From positions 132,631-194,473 of the forward strand of contig VXTP01000016.1 of assembly GCA_009837395.1 (NCBI GenBank): a stretch of 61,843 nt of DNA, written 5' to 3'. This document shows positions 61,295 to 61,843 of the stretch, piece by piece (position 1 is the stretch's first letter; each line of letters starts with the position of its first letter). The stretch comes from Gemmatimonadota bacterium. Its GTDB lineage: Bacteria; JAAXHH01. The notes under the pieces are model-generated. The model was not told the DNA's origin, made no database searches, and worked only from the letters and a program-made list of their open reading frames with translations. The translations under genes and the position numbers were made by a program.

Positions 61295-61822
61295 TCAACG
61301 AACAATGGGCATATGTATGGCGTACACGTTGTGTGTTCTAATCAGATGTTCCGTCTTTCGGCTTCGGTCCGCAACCAGCACCGAAACACCCACTACATCA
61401 CCCATTAGACGTTCGATCAGCTTGATCATGGCCTTGACCTGGGCGCCGGTGTCAATCACGTCATCCACGATCAGGATGCGTTCGCTGGGTCTAATCAGGT
61501 CTCTATTCACCTCCAGGGTCTTCTTTCTATTCGTGTAGTCTATGAATGAGATCCTCGACCTGTGCTGACGATGGACGGGAAGTTCCCCTCCTTTTCGGAA
61601 AGGAATGAAGCCCCGGTTCAGCCGCTGGGCTACCGCGCTGCCCAGGATGAATCCCAGCGATTCCGGACTCGCTACCTTGTCCAGGTCGACGTTGCGGAAC
61701 GGTCGAGCGAGATCGAGAATCAGGTTCCTGCGGACTTCCGGTTCGTTACACAGGGGAGTCAGGTCTACTTTGTTGCCGGGTACTCTCCGGTCTATGTGAG
61801 GGCGGTAATAGTCCCATTTCAT
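61295..61822 (-). CDS. Phosphoribosyltransferase (adenine phosphoribosyltransferase-like)
   Basis: A 175-aa type I PRTase. The PRPP loop 'ILIVDDVIDTGAQVKAMIKLIE' is at about 115-137; 'RGFIPFRKGGELPVH' (about 70-85) fits the apt-type region before the hood. Most likely a purine-base salvage enzyme, though the flanking sequence is not typical enough to name apt. Start ATG 61822 lies 22 nt from the window end, so its upstream neighbour is not visible. Confidence 0.86.
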   Translation of the reverse strand: MKWDYYRPHIDRRVPGNKVDLTPLCNEPEVRRNLILDLARPFRNVDLDKVASPESLGFILGSAVAQRLNRGFIPFRKGGELPVHRQHRSRISFIDYTNRKKTLEVNRDLIRPSERILIVDDVIDTGAQVKAMIKLIERLMGDVVGVSVLVADRSRKTEHLIRTHNVYAIHMPIVR

Positions 61823-61843
61823 GCTTTGGATCTCTCGGTATGA

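Noticed and set aside
1-61843. tRNA or rRNA genes
   Set aside because: I looked for T-loop-like GGTTCGAATCC and conserved rRNA blocks by eye on both strands and saw none; a tRNA scan would be decisive.

Overview
The window is GC-rich bacterial chromosome, densely coded on both strands and broken up by a few visibly AT-richer stretches (about 43.4-44.9 kb and parts of 46-48 and 51.8-53.2 kb). A C-terminal-Phe beta-barrel protein, signal-peptide-bearing envelope proteins, MacB/FtsX-type permeases and a bacillithiol (not mycothiol) pathway indicate a Gram-negative environmental heterotroph. Two phytanoyl-CoA-dioxygenase-like genes, large DUF6785/OPT-like membrane proteins and many stand-alone methyltransferases are the kind of content I associate with uncultured lineages such as Latescibacterota or relatives. 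That placement is an inference; no rRNA or tRNA gene is visible to test it.

Layout. 1-2.6 kb (-): the 5' part of a DUF4097-like exported protein, then an NAD-dependent epimerase and a PhyH dioxygenase. 2.8-5.4 kb (+): an OPT-like membrane protein and a rhodanese. 5.4-11.4 kb (-): an operon of an RND/MMPL exporter followed by bshC, bshB1 and bshA, every junction a 4-base ATGA overlap, giving the complete bacillithiol pathway. 11.7-23.8 kb (+): a run of an OPT-like transporter, a 1522-aa fusion of an M28-like pseudopeptidase with an FtsX-type permease, an amidohydrolase, another OPT-like transporter, a D-2-hydroxyacid dehydrogenase and an Ldh-type dehydrogenase; this looks like uptake and catabolism of an amide or peptide-like compound. 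23.9-24.5 kb (-): a DUF2911 lipoprotein-like gene. 24.8-32.3 kb (+): RraA-like, hutU, hutH, hutI, an N-terminally short hutF, and a creatininase-family gene where hutG (formylglutamate deformylase) would be expected.

32.3-35.5 kb (-): PhyH, GNAT and two methyltransferases. 35.7-41.7 kb (+): a Tat-exported class V aminotransferase, then a solute-binding protein, a Cache-HAMP sensor without output domain and an OFA-family MFS transporter, then a beta-barrel protein. 41.7-43.3 kb (-): HAD hydrolase and methyltransferase. 43.6-47 kb (+): an AT-rich island with a HIT protein, a histone-H1-like basic protein and a Rossmann/TIR-like protein of unknown function, followed by an ECF sigma factor fused to an unknown domain that also has its own internal ribosome binding site, and a small two-helix membrane protein. 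47-53 kb: sulfotransferase-like (+), VOC, a frameshifted methyltransferase, an ABC-type permease, a frameshifted NUDIX gene and another methyltransferase (-). 53.2-61.8 kb: a heparinase-like protein (+), then on the minus strand an esterase, a NodB-like deacetylase, an isochorismatase-like protein lacking two triad residues, a DegT aminotransferase, a tRNA-binding protein, GNAT, NUDIX and a phosphoribosyltransferase.

A recurrent oddity is short degenerate tandem repeats (15-45 bp periods) at or just beyond gene 3' ends, plus in-frame 18-bp repeats inside two proteins. The most novel-looking loci are the pseudopeptidase-permease fusion operon, the creatininase in the hut operon, the sigma fusion with an internal start, and the HIT/H1-like/TIR-like island.
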